DNA from: Romanomermis culicivorax
Lineage: Eukaryota; Nematoda; Enoplea; Mermithida; Mermithidae
Reading direction: 5' to 3'
Assembly: GCA_963922205.1 (NCBI GenBank)
Contig: CAWUHX010000010.1
Location: forward strand, 186,001 to 250,000
Length of the DNA stretch: 64,000 nt
The notes beneath the pieces are model-generated. The model was not told where the DNA came from. It made no database searches and was given only the letters and a program-made list of their open reading frames with translations. This document shows positions 1-11,510 of the stretch, one piece after another. Positions within the stretch are counted from its first letter, which is position 1, and each line of letters starts with the position of its first letter. The translations under genes were made by a program, and so were the position numbers.

Positions 1-655
1 TATTCGACACGCTTGACAAATTTTTTTGCTGGTAGATTTATTGACATCGTAGTAAAATTGAGGTCAATTTTAGTCTGTCCATCGTTGTACTTGTTCTGGT
101 TAATTTGTACATAAATATTCTGTTGTCATGTATAATATGCGTGTTATTTCCGCATTATCCGGCTCTTTTGTCATGACTTGCTAAAATCTCACATTGAGAA
201 AAATATAAGGTTGGAAGTTCTGATAAGATGACTTCGAAATTTTTTCATTTTCAATCAGTTGCTCGTACGTAGTAAAACATGTTGCTAAACTAATGTTAGT
301 TATGATGTAAGATCAACTTGTCAACGTTTCAAAATGTTGAAGACAACGTATACCTGTAAGGTCACAGGTTGGTTGGGTGTAAGCCATACATGTAACGGAG
401 CCCCGAGGTCTGAGGGGGGGTGGACTACTTTTTTGGGGCCGGGGGTCAGTAATTCCCAAAATTTTGGGTGGAGGGGTCTCAGGGGGAAAAAATCGATTTT
501 TTTTCTAAAAAGACCGAAAAAATGTATTCATGGTGCGAAGCGCCCAGAAAATTCACATTTTTGACCATTTTTTGTTCAAAAATTGACATTTTTCATCAAA
601 AAATTACCATGTTTCAGTATTTTTCCGAACGTAAGTATGGGGGTTCCTACGGCTG

Positions 656-718
656 CCATATGGCTAGCCATGGGATTGGAAAATCTTGGGGGCGGTCGCC
701 CAATGGCTAGCCATATGG
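656..718. repeat. Inverted repeat forming a long hairpin
   Basis: Left arm 656-674 and right arm 699-718 are reverse complements of each other apart from one extra base, giving a stem of about 19 bp around a 24-nt G-rich loop. Each arm also contains the self-palindrome ATGGCTAGCCAT. The function is unknown; it could be a remnant of a small foldback element. Confidence 0.6.
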
Positions 719-971
719 TCGACGATTTCTGGGTTCCCATAGCACTTTCCCCCAGGGGTAAACTATTTTTTTGGTGCGGAGGCTTTGCTCAATTTTTTCG
801 ATTTGTGAGTGGGAACGGGAAATCGAGAATTTGTGGTTTCCCCCACCCCGTTCAATTACAAATGTGTGAAGACGACAGATATGAAGCTGATCATTGCTCA
901 AATTTGAAGCTGATCGTTGCTCATGTCTGAAAAATTTGTTTTGCAGTGCACTAAGTGTACTTCACACTGTC

Positions 972-1030
972 TGTAGGGGTGTTAAAATCACCGGTGCCAA
1001 AACAGGGCTGGTGCCTGGGACATCCCTACA
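972..1030. repeat. Short terminal-inverted-repeat-like unit
   Basis: The unit begins TGTAGGGGTGT and ends ACATCCCTACA, an 11-bp inverted pair with one mismatch enclosing 37 bp that themselves contain short self-complementary words around CACCGGTGCC. No target-site duplication is obvious. It may be a tiny non-autonomous transposon remnant or a structured element just upstream of the possible exon at 1077. Confidence 0.3.
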
Positions 1031-1076
1031 TTTTCTAAACTGATGTTATTCTGTTATATGAAATTTCTATTTTTAG

Positions 1077-1264
1077 AGCTGTCGATTCAACCAAACTTAG
1101 CTCAAACGTTGATACCAGCCCATTACGTGACTATAAGTAATAGCCGAAACGAAGGAGCCGGCGGCGCCCAACAGCAACAGGCGGTTACCGTTACAACCGG
1201 TGCCTCGTTGGCCGAACGCGCGCAAAACGAAGGTGAAGCGTTGAGGGCGACAATGGAGCAATGA
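1077..1264 (+). CDS. Possible terminal exon of an unrecognised host gene
   Basis: A TTTTAG splice-acceptor-like sequence at 1071-1076 is followed by about 62 codons ending in TGA at 1262-1264. The predicted peptide has a polar middle with a Gly-Gly-Ala and poly-Gln patch (four Gln) and a charged end rich in Ala, Glu and Arg, and its codons are GC-richer than the surrounding AT-rich DNA, which suggests real coding sequence. I do not recognise the family. The upstream exons would lie outside the window or in the AT-rich region before it. It could equally be a gene fragment carried by a degraded transposon. Confidence 0.35.
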
Positions 1265-1846
1265 AAAAACAAGTATATATCAAAAAATCGAAAAATTCTC
1301 ACTTAAAATTTGAATTATTAGGCCCGCCTGATGGCGATTACCAGTCTTTATATGTATATGTTCCGATATAATATTGTGTTAGTGTATTTTGCGTTTCTAC
1401 ACGAAAAAACCGAAATTTTTTTCGGAAAAAGCTCCACAATATTTGCGCCGAAAAACATAGGTGCATTGTAGCAGACTCATTTGAATATTGTTATCAAAAA
1501 TCTTTATTTTTGTTTCGCAATCGTTCAAATGAAGCTTTTCTTGTTGTATTTGAGCCGTATTTGTGTACAGAAGAAAAGAATACAAATATTATTGTTCGGC
1601 GACCCGTTGTTTCTTGCGTTTGTAATTTTTGCTGTCTTTTTTTCTTCTCTTTTCATCTGTCCCGTTCTTCGCTCGGTCGCCTTTCCGCGAGTCAGCAAAT
1701 ATTTAGATTTTTGCCGCGTTTTAATACCTATGTTGAAAATTATAACTAATGTAGAAATCAATACCTTTTTGTGCGAGATTTGTTTTTTAATGAAGAAAAT
1801 TAAATTATTGTGTATACCAATTTCTCCATCCAATTGTTCGCATATT

Positions 1847-2090
1847 TTTCGAATACAACCGTGACCCCGATGAAAAGTGGGTTTTCAATGGCGCAAGTCC
1901 TATGGGTCTTGCCAGAAAGCTATCGATGTTTATTAGGAATGTCTCCAATGGGAGCGAATCCTCGATGAGATCGATAATACAACCTCCTCAGCCAAAAAAT
2001 TTCGAGACATGCTCACGAATTGACTCTTCTATGACAACATTATTTGCAAGTATGATGAACCGACACATGAAAAATGAATATACATCATAG
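1847..2090 (+). CDS. Weak open stretch, possible degraded exon
   Basis: One frame stays open from about 1850 to the TAG at 2088-2090, including an ATG at 1902 and a stretch with mixed amino-acid composition (NRDPDEKWVFNGASPMGLAR) that looks more protein-like than the neighbourhood. There is no convincing start, splice site or recognisable domain. It may be chance. Confidence 0.15.
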
Positions 2091-2523
2091 AATTTGAGAG
2101 AATCGGTGTGAAATGAAAGTGACTGATTTTCGATATATCCGGTCAGTTTGATATTGATATTTGACTATTTTTGCTGCCAAAACATGTCGATGTGTAAAAC
2201 GTGGATTCAATCAAATGAGGGCCTCCCCATAGAAAGAGCGGGACCCAACAGAGCAACTCTTCAAAAAAGCGGTTTTCAATTAAAAAATTTAATTGAAGGT
2301 GTATGGGTGTCCAGAAAAATGTAATTTAAGACAACTCTTGACGGTGCAAGTATTTTGAATGCGGTTTGCTGCACACGTCAGAAAACCCACATATAACTAA
2401 AGACCAAATTATGTAAGGGATTGATATTTGATATCCAAGTTCGATGTTTTGGTATCAAAAATCAAAATCAGTCAGTATCAATATCAAACTACTCGAATAT
2501 CAAAATTTAGTTTGTGATGCTTT

Positions 2524-3944
2524 TGTCACGTGCCGACAGATTTCGTCGAACGTCACATGATTCACATCACAATTTTCCATTGCGTTTTTCGTTATGTTTT
2601 GTGTTATAGTAATTTACATCAATTTTGCGTTTCGTTTTTATACTTTTTACATGCAATTTATGTGTATACTATTTATGTTTATTTTTGTTGCTTTTGCGCA
2701 CTTTTATTTCCGTTTCGATTTATTATTTTCAATTGCACACTTAGACTACGGTATGTACCCGCTAGTCAAGAATTTCCTTTAGAGATAAGCTCTCCGAGCT
2801 CATCGCTGTAATTAGAGCACAACGTGCACTTCTTGTCAGTAAAAACTAGCGACGTTTCGCAATGTGAAACGACTAGTTGGAAATTCTCACTAGTGACGTT
2901 CCTATGTTAAGCATGGAGAGTGAAAACTCGCCCCAATGCTTAACGTTGTGAACTGGAAAATGTCTATGTGATCATAGGCATCTTCTGCAACAATTTCCGC
3001 TGCAGAAGTTAGCTTGGGGGAGTGTTAACTCCGCCCAAGGCATACTGTAGTTTATGGGACCCTTTAAAAGGGCATGTTTTGGCTTTTTGTCACTCATTCT
3101 TGGGCCTAACTGGTTTTCCGTCGTTTAGCCTTACGTCACGTTCGCCGTCCTCAATTTTATTATATTTTATTGTTGTCAACTGCGCCTTGCCGTACGTCGA
3201 ATAAAAATTTACATATTTTCGCTCCGGCCTACATACTCGCATCGCCTACAGTAACCCGATTGTAGGAACCCGTCGCCGTCTATTGTAGAACCCTGTCGCC
3301 CCTTGCCGAGGAAACGTCCGTTATCACTGCCTGCCAATCAGCAGCCGCGGAACCCCACGCCAAATCACCCGGATTCCCATTCCCGTACATCGCCGTCCGT
3401 AGGACCCCGTTTGACCCCGGACCCATCGCCGAACGTCGAGTAATTTGAGAAGAGGTGTCGTAAGTCTTCTCAGGGGTTATTATTGTTGAGGGTATATTTG
3501 TGGGAGTCTTCCCTAAGATAGTTTTCCCCCGGAAGGACCCTCAGTTAAGAAAGCCCTCAGACCCTTAAGGTCAGGGCCAATAAGGGGATTTAGGTTAACA
3601 ATCCGGTCCCCTACAGTACGCCATTCCTCAAATGGCACCGTCCCCCATTCCGGTGAATGAGGATTAGGGATTGGCACCCCCGACCCGGCCACGTTGTCCA
3701 TTATTCTACAACATTTACCCTAGGACAAGGCCGAGGTACACCATAGGTTTACCTGTGGTAGTACCAGCTGGGTTGGGTTCCCGAAACAGAGACACATACT
3801 GGAGCCACCCCACGGGGTCACAGCATGTCACCTACCGTGTCATGGCCATGTTTCCTATGGGATGTGGTATGGGTTTTTCCCGTCAATGTGACTGATCACC
3901 AATCTACTTAATGTGACATGGCTGCACATCTGTTTAATGTGACA
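2524..3944 (+). repeat. Element A 5' LTR
   Basis: This 1,421-bp repeat starts TGTCACGTGCCGAC and ends AATGTGACA, so its ends form the inverted pair TGTCAC/GTGACA typical of LTR termini. It is a close match to 16721-18147. Inside are a conserved hairpin at 2906-2944 (arms GTTAAGCAT and ATGCTTAAC) and a probable polyadenylation signal AATAAA at 3200-3205, consistent with the U3-R part. The downstream half carries no ORF shared by both copies that looks functional. Confidence 0.92.
2906..2944 (+). promoter_or_regulatory. Conserved LTR hairpin
   Basis: Arms GTTAAGCATGG and CCAATGCTTAAC flank an A-rich loop. The 3' LTR copy (17103-17141) keeps the stem and pairs even better, with GGGG opposite CCCC where this copy has one mismatch. 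The position upstream of the AATAAA is compatible with a TAR-like or polyadenylation-associated structure in the transcript, but that role is an inference. Confidence 0.45.
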
Positions 3945-3962
3945 TGGCGAGGCTGGAAAATC
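3945..3962 (+). promoter_or_regulatory. Element A primer-binding site
   Basis: The LTR is followed immediately by TGGCGAGGCTGGAAAATC. TGG pairs with the CCA end of a tRNA and the rest would pair with its acceptor and T arm. Element B has the same site (TGGCGAGGCTGGAAAGTC) with one difference in 18, so this is the conserved minus-strand primer site. I cannot name the tRNA without a tRNA set from the host. Confidence 0.8.
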
Positions 3963-6900
3963 GACCTTTAAGTCTGACTTCACAGTCCTTGGGAATGAAC
4001 CTTTTACCCTTTTGAGTGAGATACCTCTTTCAATTCGGTAAATTTTCGGTTTGAGTAGGGGAAACCTCCATCAGACCATGAGAATCGCCACTTGAGTGGG
4101 GAAACCTCTCTCAGGTCTGCTGATTCGCATTCCGAGTGGGATCACTGACCCTTAGGATGAAAAATTTTTGCCCTCATGTAAGCGGATACGCCCGTAAGAA
4201 GGTACACTGCCCCTTAGGTCAGAATAGGCCCTTATATTCGAGTTTAACGCCAACTCCCATAGCACCGCATCCGAGTAAAATTTAATTACTGTAGGTCGGG
4301 ATTTGCCCCATGTGTGATTAATTTAATGATCCTTGCGCGTAAATTAATGCCTTATGAGTATAATAACTCCCATAAGCTTTAATTCATCCCCTGGTGTCGA
4401 TTTTTCCCCAGATTTAGTCCCCAAGAGTCATAAAATTCCCAGAGTTGAGTAAATCAAGTATTCTGCCGTAAACCTCCTCTGAGCTTTCAGTTTCCTTTTC
4501 TTCTTTCCATTTTTTTCTTCAATTTGAGCCTCCATTCACTGCGTGTGATCGGATAGGTTACTGTAGCGCCGTAGGCCTTTTGGTTACAGTACGACTGCGA
4601 TTTGCATGTACTCTAACTACAGTATACCTGGGTACAGGTACTTGAGTATCACAGCCCTTGAGGTTTTCACAGCCCCTGAGGGTTTCGGGATCTCCGATCA
4701 CGAGGTACAGTACATCCTCTACTCTTGATTCTGGACATCAAGTGTGGTCGTGATTTGTTATCTGTGTCCGGTATGTGTGTCAACACATTCTTTCAAACTT
4801 TTTCTTATCTTCCCTGAGCACTTGCCAAGTTGCTCATTTTTCCGGCCAAACCAGCCAAAATTTTACTGTTGACACATATAACACCGTACTTAGCAGATCA
4901 CATTGCTTATTTTTCGGGCCTCAAATTTTATTTTATTTACTTCACTTTTTATTTTCTCGGTCTTCTATGCGTAGCGTGTGACCCAATTATAATAATTTTT
5001 CACCCTATAAATTTTCTTATCTCAAAAATCAACCCAAATAAAAACTAATAACCCATTTTTTCCTTTCTCCTTTTTTCTAAACAAACAAATTAAAATTTAT
5101 CCATTTTTTCCTACCAAAAAAACAAACAAAACATTCTCCTTCTCACTTCTATTCAAATTTATCAAAAACAAAACTTTTCTTCATCGGTCACACACGCGTC
5201 ATAGTTGGCAACCGTTCAGTAGGTCATTTTTATTTTTTCCACTACTGCAGGGTCTTTCTTCTTTCTTTTTCTCTCTCTAGGTGGTTGCACGTTGTGAGGA
5301 TCTTACCGATCGGGACCACTGACGTCAGCAACAACTACTTATTGGGTTGTTGTTATGTGGTGTTGTGTCTTGTGCGACCCCACCTCTGACGTCCGCAACT
5401 ACCTCACATGCTGCTGTTGCGCTGAGGTATGACTAGGGGGGTCATGCCTCTGACGTCAGCAATGGCCGCATAGCATGTGGCCATTAAGAGGTTGATGGTT
5501 CTCCGTGTCCTCCCCCTGCATCTGCAACAGCTGCATCCCTTGCTGTTGCTTTAAGGGGTGGGTGGCCCTCCGGCTCTACCTCTGACATCAGCAATGGCAA
5601 CGTAACAGGTTGTTATTGCGGGATGGTGACCGTATGGCACTGTCTTTCTGACATCTGCAACAGCAGAGGCTCGTGTTGTTGCACTAGGATTGGTCGGCTA
5701 TTCCGACTTCAGTCCTTGACGTCAGCAACAACAATGCATCGTATTGTTGTTCAGAGATGTGAGGCCTTACAAACCGCACATCTGGCGTCTGCAACAACTG
5801 CATCTCATATCATTGTCGTAGGATAACTGAGACTCAGCTATTACCTTTTGACATCAGCAACGGCGATGCTCCGTGTTGTCGTAGCAAGGTTGCTGGCCTA
5901 GGGCCCTATCTACTGATGTCCACAATGATAAGTCTCTATTCCAGTATCAGAATTAAGACTTTACAGTCTTATTCTGGTGTCAGCAACGGCCATGCCCCAT
6001 ATTGCCGTAAGGAGTTTGTAGCCGTAGGCCCTTACTTCTTGGTGTACATACTGCAATATGAGATTATGGCACTTACATCCCAGTCACCTGAGGTCAGCAC
6101 CAAGTGTGTGGTGGTGTATATCACATCTTTTGATGTCAGCACCGGGTTACTGTGGGTTTCCAAGATGCCACTTGAGTCTTAGGTGTTGATCCGAATATTA
6201 CTTTCTCACCTACGGCTCTTGTTTTAGGGTTGTGTCTGTGTGTTACTGGTGCCTGGGAAACATCAGTCAACATGCTCACGCAACCTGAGATGCACTCGGT
6301 CCGTGGTACTGATCAAGTTGTCCGCAAGGGTAGCGGCACTGATGGATCAGCAGGTGACTACTCTTTTAAGCTTTAACTGCAGGTTTGAATGGGTTTTCAC
6401 TCGGCCTCAGCTGGGTTGGTTGTTCAACATACGCAACCGTTAGGCATTTGCAGTCAGTACTGCCTGTGTCTAACAACCGCAAGGGTTGACAACCTTCTTG
6501 TAAATTTCTTATCTAAATTCTCCCATTTCTTTCTCATCTATAATCTCCTTTAGTGTCCCCGCCAGAATAATTCCTCAGGAATTACGGCACAGCCACTGGT
6601 TGGGCCTGAAGTGTAAAAGACCCCCCTGTATTCATTTCTTTACACTCAAACGCCTTCATTAGCTGGCCTAATAATGTCTGCACTAGAGTCCCCCTTAATC
6701 CTGAGTCCGCCTCCGTTGGTTTGTCCCTTAGCATAATATAACCGCTAGTCCGCCTAAGCGAATGTGTTCGAGTCCGCCTAAACACGTTACAAGCTGGGCC
6801 AAGGACCCCCATGCCCTTTTACTGACTGAGTGTGTCAGAATAGCACCTTGGTACCTGGTGCTCTTATATCTCAACTGGTGACCTGCGATCCTCACTTCAT

Positions 6901-7844
6901 CTCAGAGAACAGAAATCCGGCCCCCAGCTGTATATAATACTCCTGGAGAGTTCCCGTTCTGTTCAAAACGCGCATTCCCGTTTTGGGCACGGTTGTAGCA
7001 TATATGCGAATGACGTCCTCCCGGGATCCTCCTGTCTAGTCATCATACTTTTCAGAGTTCGCAATTGCTCCTAGTGAGTGAGGCTGATTGCATAATAGTG
7101 CGTTCCCCTTTGCGTAGTCTGGTTTGTAAACTAATTTTGTCCCTCTAAGTTTACTTTAAGTTGTCCACCTTTACTTATTAATCCTTAAATTACTTCATGC
7201 GCTACTCCTGGTGAGTAGGACTTTGTCCGTTACGAGCCCTCCCATATCCCAGAGTTTGTAAACTAGCACACCGAACTTAACCTCCAAATAAAATTCCCTT
7301 TTGAGCGGGTTTATCCGTACGTCCTCACGTCGATTCCTTAATTTTATGGTTGGAGTTCCACCACTTTTATTCAAATTTATCTTACTTTTGGTTCAAATAA
7401 CCGGGTCTTGCCCCATTCATCTCTAAAGTTTGGGTATAATTTTCCCTCTTTTTACACTTGGGTTATCCCCTCTTTAACTGCTTAGGTGACCAGATAAATT
7501 CCCTTCTGATTCAACTTATCTTCTCTCCTGGCTGTTCTGAGAGCTAAAACCTTGTTCTTTTCTAGCCCCATCGCTGAGTTGCCGCTAGATATTGTAAAGA
7601 ACAAGAGTTACAGCCTCAACACGCCCTCCCACAAAGGATCTCGTACTTCCCCGGCTTCCTCGCCACGTGACTACAAAAGTAACTCTTACTTCACTTCTAC
7701 AAAATAGAGACACCTAGACGTTCCTGTCGCCTTAGTACTAAGCTTAAGCAGACAAGTGAGCCCCTCTCTATTCAGTTTGATCGAATAACTTCACAGGCAC
7801 AATCATCAGTCTTAGATACCTTACAGGAAGACGAATTCTCTTCT
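3963..7844 (+). other. Element A long untranslated leader
   Basis: This is about 3.9 kb between the primer-binding site and the gag start. It has no long ORF. The first 500 bp contain loosely repeated words related to CCTTTGAGTGGG, the middle (5320-6170) holds the structured 66-bp array described separately, and the last kilobase is colinear with the leader of element B. A leader this long with structured arrays suggests packaging, dimerisation or internal-initiation functions, which is inference. Confidence 0.7.
5320..6170 (+). repeat. Array of ~66-bp units with TGACGTCA motif and co-varying hairpin (element A)
   Basis: Fourteen units begin near 5320, 5387, 5451, 5517, 5583, 5649, 5717, 5783, 5849, 5914, 5975, 6040, 6089 and 6131, so the spacing is almost always 64-68 bp. 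Each starts with a version of TGACGTCAGCAAC and then forms a stem-loop. The stem sequences differ but stay paired: AATGGCC with GGCCATT in the third unit, GCAACAGC with GCTGTTGC in the fourth, AACAACAAT with ATTGTTGTT in the seventh. Pairing is kept while sequence changes, which points to selection on RNA structure. The same array with the same period occurs in element B. Confidence 0.8.
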
Positions 7845-9704
7845 ATGAAGTCAGAAATTAATTTACCTTCACAGATTGAGAATAAGGTCCAAGCCGCATT
7901 TGAGAATGCCCTTGGACCACTCAACCAAAAGCTGGAGGCTATGAATGGCAGAAGGCACCCTCCTGTGTCCAGCTTCATGGCCCCTCCTGCCTTTTCAGGT
8001 GCTTTTGGTGAGTTCTGCCCCATCTAATGCTGTTTTCTCTTCAGAACAAAGGACCGCCGACAACGTCAGGCCAATGTCGAATCAAAGGGGCACCGCTCAA
8101 TGTCCCTCGGTAACGTCGTCCGATGAAATTCGACGTTTACAATCGGAGATGGCCCGGCTTACGGCTCACATTGCCCGACTTATGGCTCAGCAATCGGCGC
8201 CACCTTCGAGAAATTCAACGCCGTCATCCAGGCCATCGACGCGTGTCCAAACCGTCGGCAATCGCCCGTCAGGGGCACATCTACAGATGTGCTTCTACCA
8301 TGGATGCTGCACCCACAACGACGCTAATTGCCGGGCCCAACATCCCGATAGCGCCGGCCCTAGCACCGCCACAGCCACCGGCGCCAGCTGTTGCTATTTT
8401 TGTCTAACGAGGGCGCACCCGACCGACCGATGCGACAGACCCTGCCTGCATTGCCGAAAGTTACGAGTGCACCGGGCTTCGGCCTGCCCAAACCAAAGTT
8501 CGACATTGCCTGGTGAGACTAATTTTGGTAATTCTAATTACTCTCCTCAGGGGGCAAGTGGAAATTTTCGGCGATATGCTGATCCAACTCCTCACAGGAC
8601 AGGGAACCAATATCGGTCACCCCCACGGCAAAATAATGCTGTAGGGGCTACCGACGGTCTTCTTCACCCAGATCTCTTTGATCTGGATGATGAAGTTCTG
8701 GCTGAACATTTGGCGGATCACTCACAACTGCGTTATCCTGACTGTGTAATCAGTATTGGGTTTTCAGCTGCCGCAGTGGTTTCGGCATCGACTCTGTTGT
8801 CAGCCTTTCTGCTGCCGCCACCGAAATACGCGACGCCGGTCAATGTAAACCCGTCAACGACACCGAAAACGACTGGCAACGTCAGCGTAATCGCGTCGTA
8901 TCGACCACCAGAAGGTACAACGGCGCCACCGGCACGTGTTATCAACCAGGGACCGCCGCCTGGAATTCCCACGGACTCCGCGTTGGAGGTCGTTGGTCAG
9001 TTGGAATCGATGAATCTGATAGGTAAACTACCTTCTTTTTCTGAAGTTTCAAATCTGGAAATCAGATGTCCTTATAAGTCACCGGCTTTAACAATTTCTT
9101 GTTTACAGATTCCTCATCCGTCACTGACGCGATGCAGGCTGTTTGGTCAACCGATTTGGCCAAAAAGTATCCGCACCTCCCCTGGGTGCTACTCAACGAG
9201 CCGTTCGAGGTTGAGGTGCTTACGGCCGCCGACATCATGCTCTCGGCGCCGACGGTGTTGCGAGTTTTGGGGCCCGAGGTCGCTCGACGGGCGCTCGAGT
9301 TTATCGCCGACGGAACTATTCACGCCACCCCGGTGGACAAAATCCTGTTGGAGGGTGAACCGTCGTCGCCGGCAGTGGACGCCATCCGCTGCGCTGTGGA
9401 GGAGGCCAGTCGCAATGTGCGACCCACAGAAGTTGTTGCCACGTCACCGACAACAATGATAACGGGAGCCCAAACACTGGTGGCAATTGCGCAACAGCAA
9501 CCAGTCGCCAACGCCTTTGGAGAACCATTGCCCGCCATTAACAACGCCGTCAACGTCACTGAGGCATCGCCATTTCCGACGGCAACCGTCCCGCGGTCCC
9601 CGAAGATTGGCGTTCTTCGAGAAGTCCTCCCATGCGGAGGCTTGGTCATCGACTTCCCCAGAGAGGAGCCCCTATCGTCCGACGACGATGACGTCGAAGA
9701 ATGA
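7845..9704 (+). pseudogene. gag: Element A gag, capsid core deleted, two exons
   Basis: The start at 7845 matches the start of element B gag at 26464 almost codon for codon. Relative to B, A lacks roughly 0.49 kb just after position 8005, which removes the capsid core and shifts the frame. The downstream part is open (frame of 7945) and encodes a coiled stretch, then three zinc-knuckle-like motifs near 8290-8500: a C-x2-H-x4-H-x4-C, a canonical C-x2-C-x4-H-x4-C and a C-x2-C-x5-H-x4-C. An 86-nt intron (9023-9108) separates the last exon, whose acidic end (DDDD) stops at 9702-9704. The nucleocapsid part looks well kept while the capsid part is gone. Confidence 0.7.
9023..9108 (+). other. Intron in element A gag
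   Basis: Donor ATAG|GTAAAC and acceptor TTGTTTACAG flank 86 nt. Splicing joins the frame of the upstream exon (phase 1, G plus AT) to the frame that runs to 9704, whereas without splicing the reading frame changes to an arginine-rich readthrough. Element B has an intron of exactly the same length at the same place (28169-28254), despite overall divergence, which supports real splicing. Confidence 0.7.
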
Positions 9705-11510
9705 AGCCGCCCGACGGGTGAAAACTGTAAATTTTGGTGTAAATTTGCAAACACTGTTTGTAATTATTTTGTTTGTAATAAATTGGGCCTCTGTGACACT
9801 ACTGTTCTTAGGAATGAGCTCTGCAACACATGCTACTCAATACCAATTTTGTGGTCTTTCAAGAAGCGGTCATCCACTTGAGTTACCTCAAGAAGTTGAA
9901 TGCAAACCACCAAAATCTTTGTGGAGTCCACGACGCATGAATGTTACGTATATGTACCTATTTCTGATCCAATCATGACTAAAGCATGGAAATGTACCTT
10001 GCGGAATCGGAAGGTATGCACAAATACTGGTTTTTTTCGGATCTAGGGGCATTACTGCAGATGTCATAACCACTCAGCATCTCGCGCCTGCGGCGTGTAC
10101 ACTGACACATCGCACAAAGGTGTTTGGTTTACAAAAGCTCGTGGAAATACGTCCTGGCTTTTATAGCACTAACCAAACACTGGAGGTGATGTACTCATGG
10201 TGCTGCAATGACATCTGCAAGACAGTGACTAACCTCTTCATCGAGGAGGGACAGGTCGCTTTGTGGGATGGCACTACAGCTCTAAGTACCTTAGGAGATG
10301 TAGGTGGATGCAGTCCCACTGCAGGTCAATGCACTACTCTTGAGGGGGTAATTGTTTGGCCTGCTACAAACTTTACAGCACAGTGTCATTATCGCCCACA
10401 GGGTAATTACACTGCGTCTGTATCAGGGAACCATATCATCATCGATGATTTGCAGGTTGCCCTGAAGATCCCGGGAAACTCTCGTGTGTTTCGGCTGTGT
10501 CCTGACCTCCGGTCGAATACAGTAAGAACGGATCAGGGTCTTCTTCTACGCATCCACAGAAGATTTAATTTGACCCAAAGGTTGTTCGGATTGGCAAACG
10601 ACTCCATCCCTGACCCCGTCAATGCCAAACTGAACTACCTGGCTCAGCAGATCAAGGAGTCGGAAATTAACAATTTTCGATTCATGTGGCTTGAGTTGTG
10701 TTCTCATGCTCAACGCTACCTTGATCTGACTTGGCAGTTGCTTCGTTTTGACCCTACACTAGGAGCCGGGGCATTCCTTCAAAGGAATGATCTGACGGCG
10801 GAATTTACGGGTCAAGCACTGACGATATGGCCGTGTCAAAAAGTCAACGCCACTTATGTCTACTATTCGTACCGAGTGAGGAACACCTGTTACAAGCATC
10901 TACCCATACAGGTTGGCAGTACCATTTATTTTGCCACCCCCGGTGGCCCAGATCTCACTAAATTCAGTCCGAAGGTGCCGTGTGACCACCACTTCACAGG
11001 GATTTTCCAAAATCACTCTGGCTGGTTTACTGAGTCTGGCACGGTCCATGTGAGCCACATTCCGCTTGAGCTGTTCTGGAAACAGCGCTTCAATGTCACT
11101 CACTTTGATGCTCTTGCACTCTTCCATGATCAGTTGGCGATGACCCCTTCAAGTTTTGCTTTCTTTAAACAGTACGTTTACAAGACTGAACAAATTGAAG
11201 CAGTCTTAAACCGGTTGGTAAACTATACCGCTGGTCTATCCCTCCAACCAGATACTATTTATCAAGCGGTTGCAGGGGTAGGAACTGACATCAAATCCTC
11301 ACTGGAAGGTGTTGGTCTGGCAGCAAACCATGTGATTACTGGCCAACAGCACAACCTCATGCAGGGCTTACAGTCTCTCTTGAGTGGACCAGTGCAGTTG
11401 ATCTTTAACACACTCATTTTCCTGGCAGTATTGGCCGGTACAGGATTTCTCATCTACGTTGGGATCTCCTATTACCTCAGTTACCACCTGCGGAAAAGAC
11501 AGGTTCAGTT
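9688..11510 (+). pseudogene. env: Element A env-like glycoprotein, frameshifted near its N terminus
   Basis: A start at 9688 overlaps the end of gag by 17 nt and opens a frame with a hydrophobic signal/anchor segment (about residues 18-45). The frame breaks at the TGA at 9976-9978 and returns, after about two shifts, in the long ORF covering 10120-14622. The ectodomain has many Cys and about eight N-glycosylation sequons (NFT, NYT, NLT, NAT, NHS, NVT and others). A transmembrane segment lies at about residues 424-450 of the long ORF, followed by a basic Leu-Arg-Lys-Arg stretch. The overall plan is a class-undetermined viral-type envelope protein. B carries a homologous, more decayed copy. Unusually there is no stop after the transmembrane segment. 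Confidence 0.7.

Larger units (their letters stand above)
1..2523. other. Host spacer upstream of element A
   Basis: This AT-rich stretch holds no clear complete gene. It contains a G-rich low-complexity patch near 400-490, a hairpin-forming inverted repeat at 656-718, a short TIR-like pair at 972-1030, one possible terminal exon near 1077-1264 and one weak open stretch near 1850-2090. From about 2110 to 2520 I see only simple AT-rich sequence with many degenerate copies of GATATCAAA-like words. No promoter or RNA gene is recognisable. Confidence 0.6.

Noticed and set aside
3513..3701. 62-codon minus-strand ORF present in both A LTRs
   Set aside because: It is in both copies only because the LTR is duplicated. 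It is not in the B LTR and its sequence is low in information.
5320..6170. CRISPR-like reading of the regularly spaced repeats
   Set aside because: The units vary along their whole length, the context is an LTR retrotransposon leader in an animal genome, and no cas genes or unique spacers exist.
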